NCBI GenBank assembly: GCA_009773415.1
Contig: WSNO01000027.1
Location: 1 to 51,224 of the forward strand
Source of the DNA: Nitrospirota bacterium
GTDB lineage: Bacteria > Nitrospirota > Thermodesulfovibrionia > Thermodesulfovibrionales > Dissulfurispiraceae
Direction of reading: 5' to 3'
DNA: 51,224 nt
The notes under the pieces are model-generated. The model did not search any database and was not told where the DNA came from. It was given only the letters and a program-made list of their open reading frames with translations. This document shows positions 34,797-44,200 of this stretch, one piece after another. The stretch's first letter is position 1; every line of letters starts with the position of its first letter. The translations under genes were made by a program, and so were the position numbers.

Positions 34797-36935
34797 CTAC
34801 ATGCCCTTGAACGGATTCGGGCCGATCTCTTTAATCTTGTCTACAAAATCATTAATAATCTGCGTTACCTTGCCGTACTCGTCAATCGCAACTTCGACCA
34901 GCTTGACTCGGTCAGCCTCGAGTTGCAGGCGGTCGAGCGTCTCCTGAACCTTGCCGAGACGGTAGTTTGCAAGCTCACTGCCCTTGGCAAAGTGGCACTG
35001 GTAGTTCTCTCCGAACTTGCAGCCCATGAGGAGCATACCGTCGACGCCGCGCGAAAAAGCGTCTGCAAGCCAAACCAGGTTCATCGAACCAAGGCACCGG
35101 AGTGTAATGAATCGGGCTGCCGGATCGAGCTTCATCTTCTGCAGTGCGGCAGTATCGATAGCCGGATAGGCATCGTTTTCGCAGCAGATTACAAAAACGC
35201 GCGGTTCGTCTTCATCATCCGGTATCGAGGTCGACTTCATCATTGAACCGATCATGTCGACGTGATAGTCCTTGAAGGAAACAATGCGCTCAGGACATGC
35301 GCCCATGCAGGTTGCACAGCGGCGACAACGTCCCGGCTTGAAGAACGGCGTGCCTTTTTCATCCTCGTCGATTGCTCCGAACGGACACTCTTCCGTACAC
35401 CGTTTGCATGAGGTGCAGCGGGTCATCATCGGATCCGGGAAGGTAAGATCCCACGAGCGCGGATGTACCGACATGCCGACTGCGACATGCTCAGCAGACT
35501 GAATTGCTTTCAGAGCTGCGCCGGTTGCATCTTCCTGAGCTTCCGTCATGTTCATCGGCTGGCGAACAGCGCCTGCGGCAAATACACCGGTTCTCCGGGT
35601 TTCGTACTGGAAGCAGATGAAGTTGGAGTCTGCAAACCCGTTGAAGAGCTCAAGATCCGGCAACCCCGGACCCTGGCGATACTGGAGGTTCAGCACCGGA
35701 TCGTCTGCCGTTGCGGGAACCATGCCGGTTGCAAGGACTACAAGGTCAGCCTCGAGCTTCACCGAGGAGCCAAGCAGGGAATCCTTCATTTCAACGTACA
35801 GATTACCGTCAGCACCTTCGCTGACACCGCTTACATCAGCCTTTGTCAGCATGACGCCCGGATCGTTCTGCGCTTCCTTATAGTAGTATTCAGTTCGGCC
35901 CGGCGTGCGCATATCCTTGTACAGAATCATCGCTATCGCATCGGGGTCCTGACGCACATATTTGGCCTGTTTCAGAGAGGCGGCGCAGCACATTGCCGAA
36001 CAGTACGGAAGATGATTGGCGTCGCGCTGTCCGGCGCACTGAATAAAAGCGACCTTCTTCGCGGGCTTCCCGTCGGACGGACGGGCAATGCCGCCCTTCT
36101 TGGCAATCTCTTCCAGCTCGACCTGCGTAACAACGTCTTTGAACTTGCCATAACCGAGATGACCAAGCTTGCTGGCATCATACGGCTTCCAGCCTGCCGC
36201 CAGAATAACCGCGCCAATCTTAACTGCCTCACTGGAACCGTTACTTGAGATGGTGACATCGAATGCGCCCGGCTGTCCTTCAATTTTCTCCACTTTTGCA
36301 GACTTGAACACCTTGATATTTGCATTGCTCTCAACTGACCTGATCGTCGGCTCAAGATCAACGTCGACAATGAGCGGCTCTCTGAACGGGAGCGTTGTCG
36401 GGATTTTTTTATACAGCTTCGCTGAAAATCCGCCGAGCGCCGCTTCCTTTTCGACCAGCACGACATTGTATCCGGAATTAGCGGACTGAAGCGCTGCATT
36501 CATGCCGGCTACCCCGCCGCCGATGACCAGAATGTCCTTGACGGTTTCCATCAGGTACGGTTCCGGCATATCGCCTTTTTGTGCCTTGATGATGCCCATC
36601 TGGATATAGTCTTCAGCTGCCTGCTGCGCATCAGACTTTTCCTGTGACCAGACGGCAAGCTCGCGAACCGGCACCCGCTCGACTATGCATCCCGGAAAGT
36701 CGAATTCCTCATACTTCACACGACCGGAGCAGGCTGCAAGCACCAGAGTATTGACGCCTTCCGCTGCAATATCAGCCTTTATCATCGCAATGCCTTCAGT
36801 TCCGCAGAGCGTTTCATGGTTCTTTACAACCGGAACCTTCATCTTGTTTTTGCTGACAGTTTCAATCTTCTCGAGTTTGATGCTCTCACCGATTGAGCAA
36901 CCTTTGCAAATATAGAGTGCGAGTTTCTTATCCAT
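34797..36935 (-). CDS. qmoB: Quinone-interacting membrane-bound oxidoreductase subunit B
   Basis: 712 residues related to HdrA with an MvhD-like C-terminus. Features in order: an N-terminal CKGCSIGESI segment, a nucleotide-binding fold ILVIGGGVAGMNAALQSA for FAD, a ferredoxin-like pair of clusters CTSCKRCTEECPFGA and CRRCATCMGACPERI near residue 520-560, and the MvhD-type domain with FVICCENDAYPAID and LRCLGSMNL. It is a soluble subunit in the Qmo complex that passes electrons between QmoC and AprBA. It starts six bases after qmoA ends. Confidence 0.95.
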   Translation of the reverse strand: MDKKLALYICKGCSIGESIKLEKIETVSKNKMKVPVVKNHETLCGTEGIAMIKADIAAEGVNTLVLAACSGRVKYEEFDFPGCIVERVPVRELAVWSQEKSDAQQAAEDYIQMGIIKAQKGDMPEPYLMETVKDILVIGGGVAGMNAALQSANSGYNVVLVEKEAALGGFSAKLYKKIPTTLPFREPLIVDVDLEPTIRSVESNANIKVFKSAKVEKIEGQPGAFDVTISSNGSSEAVKIGAVILAAGWKPYDASKLGHLGYGKFKDVVTQVELEEIAKKGGIARPSDGKPAKKVAFIQCAGQRDANHLPYCSAMCCAASLKQAKYVRQDPDAIAMILYKDMRTPGRTEYYYKEAQNDPGVMLTKADVSGVSEGADGNLYVEMKDSLLGSSVKLEADLVVLATGMVPATADDPVLNLQYRQGPGLPDLELFNGFADSNFICFQYETRRTGVFAAGAVRQPMNMTEAQEDATGAALKAIQSAEHVAVGMSVHPRSWDLTFPDPMMTRCTSCKRCTEECPFGAIDEDEKGTPFFKPGRCRRCATCMGACPERIVSFKDYHVDMIGSMMKSTSIPDDEDEPRVFVICCENDAYPAIDTAALQKMKLDPAARFITLRCLGSMNLVWLADAFSRGVDGMLLMGCKFGENYQCHFAKGSELANYRLGKVQETLDRLQLEADRVKLVEVAIDEYGKVTQIINDFVDKIKEIGPNPFKGM

Positions 36936-36941
36936 CGATGA

Positions 36942-38189
36942 TTACCTCCCCTTCCCTGCATGGATCGCCTTGAGCGCTGCGCTCGTGGCATCCTGTGCCG
37001 ATTTCGAGACGTCCATCGGATTCCTGCTGCAGCCTGTCGGAAAGATTCCCGCGCCCGGTGCGGCAAAGCCCTCGATATAGCTCACTCCCGGCAACTGCTT
37101 CAAAGCTCCCGCCGGCTCCATGCCGGTTGCAAGCACAACCATATCGAATGTCTTTTCAACCTTGTCGCCGGTCAGCATGTCTTCGGCAGTGACCGTCACG
37201 TCGCCGTTCTTCACCTTCTCGATCTTTGCTACCTTGCCCTTGATAAAGGAAACCTTCGCATCAGCCTGCACCTGGTTGAGAAACTTCTCATACCGGCCCG
37301 GCGTGCGCATGTCGATATAGAATATGGAGACTTCCGCATCAGGATTCTGCTCCCTGATGTACAGGGTCTGCTTGAGGGATGCCATGCAGCAGATATAGGA
37401 ACAGAATGCGAGGTGGTTTTCATCGCGGCTGCCTGCACACTGAACAAAGGCAATCTTCTGCACCGGCTTCCCGTCTGAAGGGCGGTTAATCGCGCCGCCG
37501 GTCGGTCCGTTGGGCGCCGCCAATCTCTCCATCTCCATATTTGAAATGGTGTTCGGAACCTTGCCGGATCCAAGCGTCTCAATCCTGTCCGCATCATACG
37601 GATTCCAGCCCGTTGCAACAACAATGCTGTCGACCTTCACGTTCACCGTCTCGGCTTTCATTTCGAGGTCGATCGCATCGTACTTACAAGCTTCCTTGCA
37701 CGGCGTTCCACAATCTTTTTTGCAGGCCTTTGCATCGATGACGTACTGCTGCGGGAATGCCTGATTAAACGGCAGATATGCCGCCTTTGTCTTGTCCATG
37801 CCGAAATTGAAATCATTGGCCCGCGTTGCCGGACACGCTTCAGCGCATGCGTTGCACGCTGTACACTTGTCGTTAACATAACGCGGATGTTTCTGAATGG
37901 CAACATCATAGTTCCCCGGTCCGCCGGAAACAGACGTCACCTCTGACAGGGTGTGGAATTGAACGCCGGGGTTGGTCTTGATGCGCCGGAAGTTGATTTC
38001 GAGGCCGCAGACCGGCGGGCACATCTTCGGGAAGTATTTATTGAGCTGAGCAACCCTACCTCCCAAGTGGGGATTCTTCTCGACGATAATCACCTCAGCC
38101 CCTGATTCCGCTGCATCGACTGCGGTCGTCAGTCCGCTGAAGCCGCCGCCGATCACCAGGATGCGACTGGGCTTGTCACTGCTTTGCAT
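36942..38189 (-). CDS. qmoA: Quinone-interacting membrane-bound oxidoreductase subunit A
   Basis: 415 residues, HdrA-like flavoprotein. FAD-binding signature RILVIGGGFSGLTTAVDAAE at the N-terminus, then cysteine motifs CTACNACAEACPATRAN and CKKDCGTPCKEACKYDAIDL, then a second flavin-fold segment VVATGWNPYDADRIETLG. The ATG at 38189 is chosen because GGAGG lies six bases before it; a longer open frame upstream starts inside intergenic hairpins. It is the first gene of qmoABC, separated from aprA by 134 bases holding two strong hairpins. Confidence 0.95.
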   Translation of the reverse strand: MQSSDKPSRILVIGGGFSGLTTAVDAAESGAEVIIVEKNPHLGGRVAQLNKYFPKMCPPVCGLEINFRRIKTNPGVQFHTLSEVTSVSGGPGNYDVAIQKHPRYVNDKCTACNACAEACPATRANDFNFGMDKTKAAYLPFNQAFPQQYVIDAKACKKDCGTPCKEACKYDAIDLEMKAETVNVKVDSIVVATGWNPYDADRIETLGSGKVPNTISNMEMERLAAPNGPTGGAINRPSDGKPVQKIAFVQCAGSRDENHLAFCSYICCMASLKQTLYIREQNPDAEVSIFYIDMRTPGRYEKFLNQVQADAKVSFIKGKVAKIEKVKNGDVTVTAEDMLTGDKVEKTFDMVVLATGMEPAGALKQLPGVSYIEGFAAPGAGIFPTGCSRNPMDVSKSAQDATSAALKAIHAGKGR

Positions 38190-38229
38190 GCTGTTCCTCC
38201 TCCATCGCGTTGTGTTCTGACATGAATAT

Positions 38230-38269
38230 GCACAGCAGGAACCGCTTGCTTGGGCGCTTCCTGCTGTGC
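38230..38269. other. Hairpin A in the aprA-qmoA gap
   Basis: GCACAGCAGGAA pairs perfectly with TTCCTGCTGTGC across a 16-base loop. It lies 40 bases upstream of the qmoA start on the minus strand, after hairpin B. No T tract follows. It may protect the 5' end of a processed qmoABC transcript. Confidence 0.6.
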
Positions 38270-38283
38270 CCATTCAGGAAGAA

Positions 38284-38311
38284 TGGGAGAGGGGCCGAAG
38301 CCCCCCTCCCA
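38284..38311 (-). terminator. Hairpin B (UUCG-type loop) after aprA
   Basis: On the minus strand TGGGAGGGGGGC, loop TTCG, GCCCCTCTCCCA makes a 12-bp stem with one mismatch and a stable UUCG-type tetraloop, 12 bases after the aprA stop. A short TTCTTCC stretch follows. It can act as a partial terminator or as a 3' end stabiliser that raises aprBA mRNA over qmo mRNA. Confidence 0.6.
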
Positions 38312-38323
38312 AATGGGTGAAAC

Positions 38324-40327
38324 TTAAGCAAAGAGCTCCACGTAAGGAACCTTCTTGAAGTTCCAGGTATCGGTGGCTGCATCATAGGTCGAGTTGACGA
38401 AGCACTTCCACTCGGCATCATTGATGGCAAGGAAGTCGCCGCGATAGTAGTAACCCGGATAACGGGTCTCTTCGCGGAACAGGATGTGGCGGGCATGTGC
38501 CTCAACTGACAGGATGCGGTGGTAGTTCTCCCAGCAGCGGAGCAGCTCATGGAGGTTTGAGGCTGCCATCTTGTTGGCGTCTTCCTTGAGCATGCCGAGC
38601 AACTTCAGACCTTCGTCAAGCATGGTCTTGGAGGTCATGTACCAGGTTGCGCAACCGCCAAAGTACTCGTCGGCGATCTTCTGCATGCGGGCCTGGAGCA
38701 TCTTCGGACGGATGTAGTACGGGTTGGTGAACGGGTCGGTCGAGAAGGTTTTGTACTTCTCATAGACCTCAAACGGCAGGTAGAGCTCTGCACTGATCTC
38801 GTCGGCAGTCTCTTTGATGACCGGCTTGAAGTTCGGCTCGTCGAGAATCAGCGCGATTGCTGATTTTGCGCAGATACGGCCTTCAGCATGCGATCCGGAA
38901 GAGAACTTGTGGCCGGAAGCTCCGACAACGTCGCCGGCCATGAAGAGACCCTTCACCGTCGACATTCTGTTGTAGCCCCAGAACCACTCTTTCGGCGCGC
39001 CCGGTATAGTGCCCGGTCCGCTGACCCAGAAGCCTGCACAGCCGGCGTGCGAACCGAGAAGATACGGCTCGGTCGGCATGATTTCGGACGGCGTCTTGTC
39101 AGGCTCGATGTTCTTGGAAGCCCAGAGGCCTGCCTGACCGATAGCCATATCGAGGAAGTCTTCCCATGCCTCAGCTTCGAGGTGCTTGATCTTCTTCTGT
39201 GCGTCTTTTTCGCCGAACTTCTCGACGAAGGTCTTGCTGATCGCGTCCATTGCATGATGGGTGTTCATCCAGATCGGGCCTTTGCCGGCCTTCATGTCCA
39301 TCATCATCATGTGGTTGCGGAGACAGGTGCCCAGCTTTTCAACATACGGGCTGTACAGCTTCTTCGAAGCTTCGAAGTTCTCGCCGGTGCAATAGTCTTC
39401 GCCGGCTGCGTTGCGGGCCTGTGCCTTGAAGAAGAGGAACCATGCGCCGACCGGGCCGTAACCGTCTTTGAAGCGGGCCGGGACGAAGCGGTTTTCCATC
39501 ATGGTCAGCTCAGCGCCGACCTGCAGACCGAGTGCGTAGCCGGAGCCGGAATTCCAGACCGGATACCATGCGCGGCCCTGGCCTTCAGCAATCGACCGCG
39601 GACGGAAACAGTTGACTGCGCCGCCGGCTGCGTTGATGATAGCCTTGCCTTTGAAGATGTAAATCTTGTTCTCACGGACGCTGAAGCCTGCAACTGCTGC
39701 GATTCTGTTCGGCTCGTTTGCATCTTTGTATGCCTTGACGCAGAATACGCGCTCATACAGGTTCTGATCCATGCCGGTCGCTTTTCTGTTGTACTCGAGA
39801 GCCGCCTTTGCAGCCTCACCGACGATAACCTTGTAGGATTCGCCGTTGATCATGATCTGCCACTTGCCGGAACGCACCGGGGTGCCGCCGTCTTTCAGGA
39901 GAGCCTTGCCCTCGTCGCGAGCCTGGAAGCCGTCGAGCGAGAAGCCGTCGTCGCCTTTTTTCCAGATCGGGAGGCCCCACTCTTCAAAGAGGTGGACGGA
40001 ATTGTCGACATGGGCGCCGAGGTCGGCAACCAGATCTTCGCGGATGATGCCCATCAGGTCGCCGCGGACATACTTGACATAATCGGCAACCTTGTTCTCA
40101 CCGACGTAGGTGTTGATTGCGGAGAGCCCCATGGCGACTGCGCCGCTTCTGTCGGTAGATGCCTTGTCGACCATAACAATCTTCAGGCCCTTCGGCGTTG
40201 CGTAGCGGGCTGCTTCATATGCTGCGCCGCAGCATGCCATGCCGCCGCCGATCAAGAGCAGATCTGCTTCGACCACTACAACTTCAGGCTTCTGACAAAA
40301 TGAAAACGTACAGGTTTCTTTTTCCAT
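38324..40327 (-). CDS. aprA: Adenylylsulfate (APS) reductase alpha subunit
   Basis: 667 residues. The FAD-binding motif LLIGGGMACCGAAYEAARYA is at the N-terminus, followed by the conserved substrate-site region with SAINTYVGENKVADYVKYVR and NRFVPARFKDGYGPVGAWF. The enzyme converts APS plus two electrons to sulfite and AMP (reversible) in the cytoplasm, as a complex with AprB. GGAGG precedes the ATG by about seven bases. It follows aprB after 18 bases. Length and motifs are those of an intact enzyme. Confidence 0.97.
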   Translation of the reverse strand: MEKETCTFSFCQKPEVVVVEADLLLIGGGMACCGAAYEAARYATPKGLKIVMVDKASTDRSGAVAMGLSAINTYVGENKVADYVKYVRGDLMGIIREDLVADLGAHVDNSVHLFEEWGLPIWKKGDDGFSLDGFQARDEGKALLKDGGTPVRSGKWQIMINGESYKVIVGEAAKAALEYNRKATGMDQNLYERVFCVKAYKDANEPNRIAAVAGFSVRENKIYIFKGKAIINAAGGAVNCFRPRSIAEGQGRAWYPVWNSGSGYALGLQVGAELTMMENRFVPARFKDGYGPVGAWFLFFKAQARNAAGEDYCTGENFEASKKLYSPYVEKLGTCLRNHMMMMDMKAGKGPIWMNTHHAMDAISKTFVEKFGEKDAQKKIKHLEAEAWEDFLDMAIGQAGLWASKNIEPDKTPSEIMPTEPYLLGSHAGCAGFWVSGPGTIPGAPKEWFWGYNRMSTVKGLFMAGDVVGASGHKFSSGSHAEGRICAKSAIALILDEPNFKPVIKETADEISAELYLPFEVYEKYKTFSTDPFTNPYYIRPKMLQARMQKIADEYFGGCATWYMTSKTMLDEGLKLLGMLKEDANKMAASNLHELLRCWENYHRILSVEAHARHILFREETRYPGYYYRGDFLAINDAEWKCFVNSTYDAATDTWNFKKVPYVELFA

Positions 40328-40345
40328 TATATGATCCTCCCTTCC

Positions 40346-40774
40346 TTATTCAGCTTTCGCCGGGCCATTGAAGAAACCCGACTTCTTGAGGTCGTCAAAA
40401 TTCGGCTCCGGCAACCCTGCAAAAATGCTGTCGGCAGTCCATGCGCCTTCAGCGGTCAGGCGGATAGGAAACTTGTAACGTTTCAGGCTGCCGTTGCGGA
40501 ACTTGACGGTCCACATAATGGAGTCCGTGCCGCGCATCGGGATAACATTGGCGCCGAGCGGGGCGAAATCCTGATATGCTCTTACCTCTACTGCCTGCTG
40601 CGGGCAAATCTTTACACAGTTGTAGCACTCCCAGCACTGCTCCGTCTCCTGGTTGTAAGCTTTCATCAGATCTCTGTCGAGGGCCATAAGGTCGTTCGGG
40701 CAAATGTACTGACAGGCAGTCTTGTCCTGAGCCTTGCAGCCGTCACATTTTTCGGTAATGACATAACTTGGCAT
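40346..40774 (-). CDS. aprB: Adenylylsulfate (APS) reductase beta subunit
   Basis: 142 residues. Two [4Fe-4S] cluster motifs are visible, CDGCKAQDKTACQYICPND and CWECYNCVKICPQQAVEV, followed by a C-terminal tail that wraps around AprA. It passes electrons from the Qmo complex to the FAD in AprA. AAGGAGG stands before the ATG at normal distance. It opens the aprBA unit, 146 bases downstream of sat. Confidence 0.97.
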   Translation of the reverse strand: MPSYVITEKCDGCKAQDKTACQYICPNDLMALDRDLMKAYNQETEQCWECYNCVKICPQQAVEVRAYQDFAPLGANVIPMRGTDSIMWTVKFRNGSLKRYKFPIRLTAEGAWTADSIFAGLPEPNFDDLKKSGFFNGPAKAE

Positions 40775-40877
40775 ACTGCGAACCTCCTTGTGAGTGTTGT
40801 TTGTATTTGCACTGCGCTAAAACTTTATGCGTCACGATGACTTCCTCCGGACCCTGCACCTCCTTTCGGAACATCGC

Positions 40878-40906
40878 GTGCGGCAGGGCCGAAGACCCTG
40901 CCGCAC
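40878..40906. other. Perfect 11-bp GC-rich hairpin in the sat-aprB gap
   Basis: GTGCGGCAGGG, a 7-base loop, CCCTGCCGCAC forms a perfect stem, 14 bases after the sat stop on the minus strand. No T tract follows. It parallels the hairpins after aprA, which suggests a common way of setting mRNA levels between the parts of this pathway; that is inference. Confidence 0.6.
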
Positions 40907-40920
40907 AGCATCACTTTACG

Positions 40921-42141
40921 TTATTTCTTTTCGCCTTCCGAATACTTGTGCAACTTAATCTCGACCTTCTCGGTCAAGCCTGCATAGTAATCTCTCAGAA
41001 GATCAAGAACCTCCTGACGGCTGAACTTCGTGGTAACGTCTTCTCCTTCGGAGAGCATCTTGCGAAGCTTGGTTCCGGAGAGGAGAATGCGATCATCCTT
41101 GCCGTGCGGGCAGGTCTTCATGGAAGCCATGCCTTCGCATGCGTTGCAATAGAAGGTCCAGTCAATATTGAGCGGCTTGGTCTCAAGCGCATCTTTCGGA
41201 ATCTCGGTGAATATCTTCTGTGCATCAAACGGACCGTAGTATTCGCCGACGCCTGCATGGTCGCGTCCTACGATGAGATGGCTGCAGCCGTAGTTCTGAC
41301 GGAACAGGGCATGAAGCAGAGCTTCGCGCGGACCGGCATAGCGCATATCAAGCGGATAGCCGGCGACCATAACGGTGTTCTTCACGAAGTACTTTTCGAC
41401 GAGCACGTCGATGCACTTCTGGCGGACATCCGACGGAATGTCGCCCGGCTTCAGCTTGCCGAGGAGCATATGGATGTAAACGCCATCGCAAACTTCAACG
41501 GCGACTTTGGCAAGGTACTCATGAGAGCGGTGCATCGGGTTTCTGGTCTGGAATGCTGCGACACGGCTCCAGCCCTTCTCTTCAAATGCCTTTCTGCTCT
41601 CGGCCGGACGCTGGTAAATACCCTCGTACTCGGTCGGGAAGGTGCCTTCGCTCAGAACCTTGACCGGGCCGGCAAGGTTAATCTCAGCCTGATCCATAAC
41701 CATTTTGACGCCGGGGTGCTCAACATCCGTAGTTTTGTAAACCTGCTGGCACTCGTACGCCTTGTCTATCGTGTATTTCTCGGTAACCTTCATCGTCGCC
41801 ATGATCTCTTTGAATTCTTCAGAGTAAAGCGCGATTTCCTGACCTTCCTTGATCTGGTCAGCTGCGGCCTTGTTGCATGAAACGGTAATCGGGATCGGCC
41901 AGAACGTGCCGTCTGCCATCTTGAAATCGGCGCAGACGCCCTTCCAGTCAGCCTGTGTCATGAAGCCGGTCAGCGGGGTAAAGCCGCCCATCCCCATCAT
42001 GATAAGGTCGCCGGTCTCACGCGACGATATATTGACCTTAAATAACGTCTCGGCCTTTGCCTTCTCGTCTGCAAGCGCCTTTCCTTCGAGCAGAAGCGGC
42101 ATAAGCTTTTTCTCTTTACCATGCGGATTAACAAGTGCCAT
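40921..42141 (-). CDS. sat: Sulfate adenylyltransferase (ATP sulfurylase)
   Basis: 406 residues, homo-oligomeric dissimilatory type. The ATP-binding motifs are intact: [11 protein letters not shown] at 198-208 and GRDHAGVG from about 292. Between them [20 protein letters not shown] is conserved. A zinc-type cysteine set [16 protein letters not shown] follows near 332. It makes APS and PPi from sulfate and ATP (or the reverse in sulfur oxidisers). GGAGG precedes the ATG. It follows adk after 35 bases and so is probably cotranscribed with it. Confidence 0.97.
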   Translation of the reverse strand: MALVNPHGKEKKLMPLLLEGKALADEKAKAETLFKVNISSRETGDLIMMGMGGFTPLTGFMTQADWKGVCADFKMADGTFWPIPITVSCNKAAADQIKEGQEIALYSEEFKEIMATMKVTEKYTIDKAYECQQVYKTTDVEHPGVKMVMDQAEINLAGPVKVLSEGTFPTEYEGIYQRPAESRKAFEEKGWSRVAAFQTRNPMHRSHEYLAKVAVEVCDGVYIHMLLGKLKPGDIPSDVRQKCIDVLVEKYFVKNTVMVAGYPLDMRYAGPREALLHALFRQNYGCSHLIVGRDHAGVGEYYGPFDAQKIFTEIPKDALETKPLNIDWTFYCNACEGMASMKTCPHGKDDRILLSGTKLRKMLSEGEDVTTKFSRQEVLDLLRDYYAGLTEKVEIKLHKYSEGEKK

Positions 42142-42176
42142 TCAAATCCTCCTTCTGAGTTTTCTGTTTGTTGTGG

Positions 42177-42824
42177 TTATTTCAGGTTGAGCGCAGCGCA
42201 GACCTGAGCGAAAATGTCATCGATACTGCCGGTGCCGGCAATAGATTTCACAATGCCTTTCCCCTTGTAATAATCAAGTAACGGCGCGGTCGATGCAGTG
42301 TAGACATCAAGGCGCTTCTTGATTGTCTCTTCCTTGTCGTCATCGCGATGGAAGAGTGCTCCGCCGCACTTGTCGCACGCATCGCCTTTTGAAGACGGCG
42401 AAAAGTAGACATTGTACATCTGGCCGCATGCCTTGCAGGTACGACGGCCGGTGAGACGCTTCATAAGATCTTCAAACGGTACATCAACGCTGAGTGCTGC
42501 ATCAAGAGACATGTTCAGAGAGGCAAGCATCTTGTCGAGGACTTCTGCCTGAGACGTGTTCCGCGGAAAGCCGTCAAGAATATAGCCCTTTTTCACATCA
42601 TCCTGCTTCATGCGTTCCTCGACCATGCCAAGAACAACGCTGTCGGGAACCAACTGCCCCTGATCCATGTAGGATTTGGCTTCTTTGCCGAGGGGTGTGC
42701 CTGCGGAAACTGCTGCTCTCAGAAGGTCGCCGGTTGAAATCTGGGGGATGCCATACTTGTCAACTAATTTTTTTGCCTGGGTCCCTTTGCCGGCTCCGGG
42801 AGCGCCGAGAAGTACGATTCTCAT
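42177..42824 (-). CDS. adk: Adenylate kinase (zinc-containing LID)
   Basis: 215 residues. P-loop GAPGAGKGTQAKKL at the N-terminus, AMP-binding STGDLLRAAV, GYILDGFPRNTSQAE, and a LID domain with four cysteines CKACGQMYN and CDKCGG that will hold zinc. It interconverts ATP plus AMP and two ADP. The ATG at 42824 has GGAGGG six bases before it; the upstream in-frame start is not supported. In this location it would recycle the AMP produced by APS reductase. Confidence 0.97.
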   Translation of the reverse strand: MRIVLLGAPGAGKGTQAKKLVDKYGIPQISTGDLLRAAVSAGTPLGKEAKSYMDQGQLVPDSVVLGMVEERMKQDDVKKGYILDGFPRNTSQAEVLDKMLASLNMSLDAALSVDVPFEDLMKRLTGRRTCKACGQMYNVYFSPSSKGDACDKCGGALFHRDDDKEETIKKRLDVYTASTAPLLDYYKGKGIVKSIAGTGSIDDIFAQVCAALNLK

Positions 42825-42897
42825 GAAAAGCCCTCCAATCAAAAAGATATGCTGGTCATATACCATAATCGTTGAAGGGGTTTAATGCAATTTTAAA

Positions 42898-42925
42898 ATT
42901 ATAATGGTGTGATAAGAATTGCTAA
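42898..42925 (-). promoter_or_regulatory. Candidate promoter of the adk-sat-apr-qmo region
   Basis: On the minus strand a perfect TATAAT (42898-42903) lies 16 bases after TTAGCA (42920-42925, four of six). It is in a markedly AT-rich 122-base gap between rdgB and adk, about 75 bases before the adk start. A long transcript from here could cover adk, sat, aprBA, qmoABC and hppA. Confidence 0.4.
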
Positions 42926-42946
42926 TATGAGCACATCATATTGAAA

Positions 42947-43537
42947 TTAAAGCAGAAACTTGAGAAAACCGGCCAACTGGCGAAGTGCTTTTCTTCGGTG
43001 GCTGAGTTCATCCTTCTCGGAGGCGGTCATTTCGGCGAAAGTGCGGTCATGTCCCGCAGGGTAAAAAACCGGGTCGTACCCGAACCCGGAGGCTCCTTTC
43101 CGCTCCCTGCCGAGAGATCCTTCGGCGAATCCCCAGAACGTGCGGGCATCTCCCCCCGGAACGGCAAGGGCAATGCAGCAGACGAACCTCGCAGCGCGCT
43201 GACCATCCGGGACGTCCCGCATCTCGAAAAGGAGCTTTTCTACGTTGGCCTCATCAGTCGCGCCGGAGCCGGCATATCGCGCCGAATAAACGCCCGGATC
43301 TCCGTTCAGTGCCGCGACTTCAATGCCTGAGTCGTCCGCAAGCGCAGTCCGTCCGGTAAAAGCGGCAACTTCCCGGGCTTTCTTCAGCGCGTTCCCGTCA
43401 AACGTGCCGGCGTCTTCAACAACGTCGGGGCAATCGGGGAAGTCGGCAAGCGAGCGGATTTCAACGGACTGAGCAGCCAGAATTCTTTGTATTTCTTCCG
43501 CTTTTTTGCGATTTCGCGAGGCCAGAACTATTTCCAT
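42947..43537 (-). CDS. rdgB: XTP/dITP diphosphatase (RdgB/HAM1 family)
   Basis: 196 residues. Family motifs: MEIVLASRNRKKAEEIQRIL at the start, FDGNALKKAREVA, the metal-site DDSGIEVAALNGDPGVYSAR and GFGYDPVFYPAGHDRTFAEM. It removes non-canonical purine nucleotides such as XTP, ITP and dITP, releasing PPi. The ATG at 43537 has AAGGAG six bases before it. It is the first minus-strand gene of this block; the initiator tRNA gene starts divergently about 120 bases away. Confidence 0.95.
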   Translation of the reverse strand: MEIVLASRNRKKAEEIQRILAAQSVEIRSLADFPDCPDVVEDAGTFDGNALKKAREVAAFTGRTALADDSGIEVAALNGDPGVYSARYAGSGATDEANVEKLLFEMRDVPDGQRAARFVCCIALAVPGGDARTFWGFAEGSLGRERKGASGFGYDPVFYPAGHDRTFAEMTASEKDELSHRRKALRQLAGFLKFLL

Positions 43538-43618
43538 CCGGGACTCCTTCATTTCAGTGTCAGATGCTCTCACAGCTTAGCATAGAATGCATATTGACGC
43601 AAAAAACAGGCTCCGCAT

Positions 43619-43648
43619 TTGACTTTTTCGGCGCCTATCCGTTAGATT
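43619..43648 (+). promoter_or_regulatory. Promoter of the initiator tRNA gene
   Basis: TTGACT (43619-43624) and TAGATT (43643-43648) are 18 bases apart, with the tRNA starting eight bases after the -10 box. This spacing and position fit a sigma-70 type stable-RNA promoter. Confidence 0.55.
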
Positions 43649-43655
43649 AAACGTC

Positions 43656-43732
<77 letters not shown>

Positions 43733-43761
43733 AAGCATCTGCTTATTTATTAATAAGTTAA

Positions 43762-43800
43762 GGCCCTTTCGGATATTATCTCCGAAAGGGCCGTGTTTTA
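43762..43800 (+). terminator. Terminator of the tRNA gene
   Basis: GGCCCTTTCGGA, loop TATTATC, TCCGAAAGGGCC is a perfect 12-bp stem followed by GTGTTTTA. It lies 30 bases after the tRNA CCA end. Confidence 0.85.
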
Positions 43801-44200
43801 TCAGAAAGACGGTAGCAGGACTGTCGGGGAAACGGCTTTCGTCCCAACATTTACTATAAGGAAGATTCCATACAATAAATATTCTCTCTCCAAAGAACAG
43901 CGTGAACGAGTCTTGGAATATCTCAATCTATACGAAGATGGCGTCATTCCGGCATTCAATCAATCGGTCCTTATCGGAAAGGGCAAGTCGATCGCCAAAG
44001 AAACCACCAGTCCAAATTGAACTGTTCAGCGTCCGTTTTCCAAAACTTGACTTGTCAATCAACTTTTATTTATGTTTAAAACAAGAGCGTTCAATGCTGA
44101 AAGCGCAGCTTCTGGTTTTTTTGTCAGTATCGCAACCGTTGCACTTAAAACGGTCGGTTATCTTTATATTGAATGCCCTTTACAAATTAAAGAGAAAATC
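43801..44200. other. Gene-poor stretch between the tRNA terminator and the DGC gene
   Basis: About 400 bases, more AT-rich than the neighbours. A 75-codon frame runs from a GTG inside the terminator (43793) to 44020, with the sequence IPYNKYSLSKEQRERVLEYL in the middle. That part looks protein-like, but I recognise no family, there is no ribosome site, and the start is in a terminator. It might be a remnant of an inserted element downstream of the tRNA. Nothing else is visible. Confidence 0.35.

Noticed and set aside
38888-40303. 471-codon frame on the plus strand opposite aprA
   Set aside because: A shadow of a highly conserved gene with biased codon use; no ribosome site or domain.
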